The notes below the pieces were generated by a model. The model was not told the origin of the DNA and made no database searches. It saw only the letters and a program-made list of their open reading frames with translations. From positions 1-6,804 of the forward strand of contig DRKH01000206.1 in assembly GCA_011051825.1 (NCBI GenBank): a DNA stretch of 6,804 bases, in the 5' to 3' direction. The stretch is from Desulfobulbus sp. Lineage in GTDB: Bacteria; Desulfobacterota; Desulfobulbia; Desulfobulbales; Desulfobulbaceae. The first letter of the stretch is position 1. Every line of letters begins with the position of its first letter. The position numbers and the translations under genes are program-made. This document shows, in pieces, positions 6,367 to 6,804 of this stretch.

Positions 6367-6660
6367 GTGCAAACCAGAGCTCCTTCCATTGAACGTCGCC
6401 GGTTCGAACGTAGGCCCCTGCATCATGCCGTGTCCTTTTCACCAAAAAGTGGACGCGGCCCTTCGTCCTGGTATCTCGGACAAATTAAGGATGCGGGTAT
6501 GGCGGGGATGAAAATCAGTTGTCGGCAAAGTCTCATGCTCGACAAAGGGCAGAAAATGATGGTGTTATGTCCCATTGACGGCGGCACGCCGGTCTGGATC
6601 GGGGCCAAGGTGGCCTGGTATGATAACGAGAGTCGATGTTTTGGTTTGAGTTATCTATAG
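6367..6660 (+). CDS. Small PilZ-domain protein (putative cyclic-di-GMP binder)
   Basis: From the GTG at 6367 the product has 97 residues, close to a single PilZ domain. Numbering from that start, the Arg-rich entry motif ERRRFERR spans residues 9-16 and corresponds to the RxxxR that grips cyclic-di-GMP. DAGMAG (42-47) sits where the (D/N)xSxxG motif is expected, but with Gly in place of Ser. The end, GAKVAWYDNESRCFGLSYL, matches the closing V-x-W and G-L-x-F/Y strands of the fold. The frame stays open back to a TTG at 6262, inside the PEP-CTERM gene, and has another GTG at 6295. No ATG precedes the domain and no strong Shine-Dalgarno is visible, so the start is uncertain. The 80-bp gap and shared strand suggest co-transcription with the PEP-CTERM gene, which would link surface-matrix output to cyclic-di-GMP. 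Element copy C begins right after the stop. Confidence 0.75.
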   Translation: MQTRAPSIERRRFERRPLHHAVSFSPKSGRGPSSWYLGQIKDAGMAGMKISCRQSLMLDKGQKMMVLCPIDGGTPVWIGAKVAWYDNESRCFGLSYL

Positions 6661-6661
6661 G

Positions 6662-6804
6662 GTAACTGTTCAGGAGCACCCCATCTCTGCACGGTCAGGC
6701 CTGATTCACATAGGAATCACTATAGTTCACAGGCCTGACTGCACAGATATGGAGCACTCCTAAACAGTTACAGGTGGTGGTTGGGCTAGTTCTCTGCCCC
6801 TACC
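6662..6804 (-). mobile_element. Palindromic MITE-like element, copy C (inverted, cut by window end)
   Basis: This is the reverse complement of copy A with only about two differences over 143 bases (ACGGTC for ACTGTC, and CCTAAAC for CCTGAAC). The large hairpin arms are 6662-6703 and 6730-6771, with the full loop retained. It shares with copy A the AACC variant of the left module. About 11 terminal bases (expected TGAATAGTTAC) lie beyond the window. If the 8-bp duplication rule holds, the target is TCTATAGG (6654-6661), which contains the PilZ stop codon TAG. Confidence 0.85.

Noticed and set aside
4400..6804. CRISPR array
   Set aside because: The repeats are only three, long, palindromic, in both orientations and irregularly spaced. 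They carry target duplications, which fits transposition instead.

Overview
The window looks like a chromosomal segment of a Gram-negative bacterium with moderate GC. It holds an apolipoprotein N-acyltransferase (Lnt), which implies an outer membrane with triacylated lipoproteins, and a PEP-CTERM protein, which implies an exosortase elsewhere in the genome. PEP-CTERM, a sigma-54-type promoter and a PilZ protein together would suit a Desulfobacterota or a related environmental proteobacterium, but no taxonomic marker is present and this is only a guess.

Left part, minus strand (4305 down to 1): lnt is followed after 66 bp by a very large secreted protein. Its reading frame is open without a stop from an ATG at 2631 to the window edge (877 codons seen, C-terminus missing). 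It has a signal peptide and about five repeated Ig-like modules. The two genes probably form one transcription unit.

Middle part (4306 to about 5520): a repeat-rich, decayed zone. Two copies of a small palindromic transposable element (154 bp and 126 bp) lie here. Each is bounded by a perfect 8-bp target duplication (CAATTTTT and GGAGTTTT). The second copy interrupts an old minus-strand gene that can be rebuilt from four pieces. That gene also carries a 206-bp hairpin-rich insertion between 15-bp direct repeats, a frameshift near 5368 and probably a one-base homopolymer error, and it lacks a start.

Right part, plus strand: a near-consensus sigma-54 promoter (5538-5553) precedes a PEP-CTERM exosortase-substrate protein (5624-6286). 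A small PilZ-domain (cyclic-di-GMP type) protein ends at 6660. A third copy of the element, inverted and cut by the window end, starts immediately after the PilZ stop codon.

The main discovery candidate is this element family: three near-identical copies within 2.5 kb, a two-stem-loop architecture, GTAACTRTTCAGG ends, 8-bp target duplications, and no coding capacity. Its ends resemble those of IS66-type transposons, so it may be a MITE moved by a transposase encoded elsewhere.
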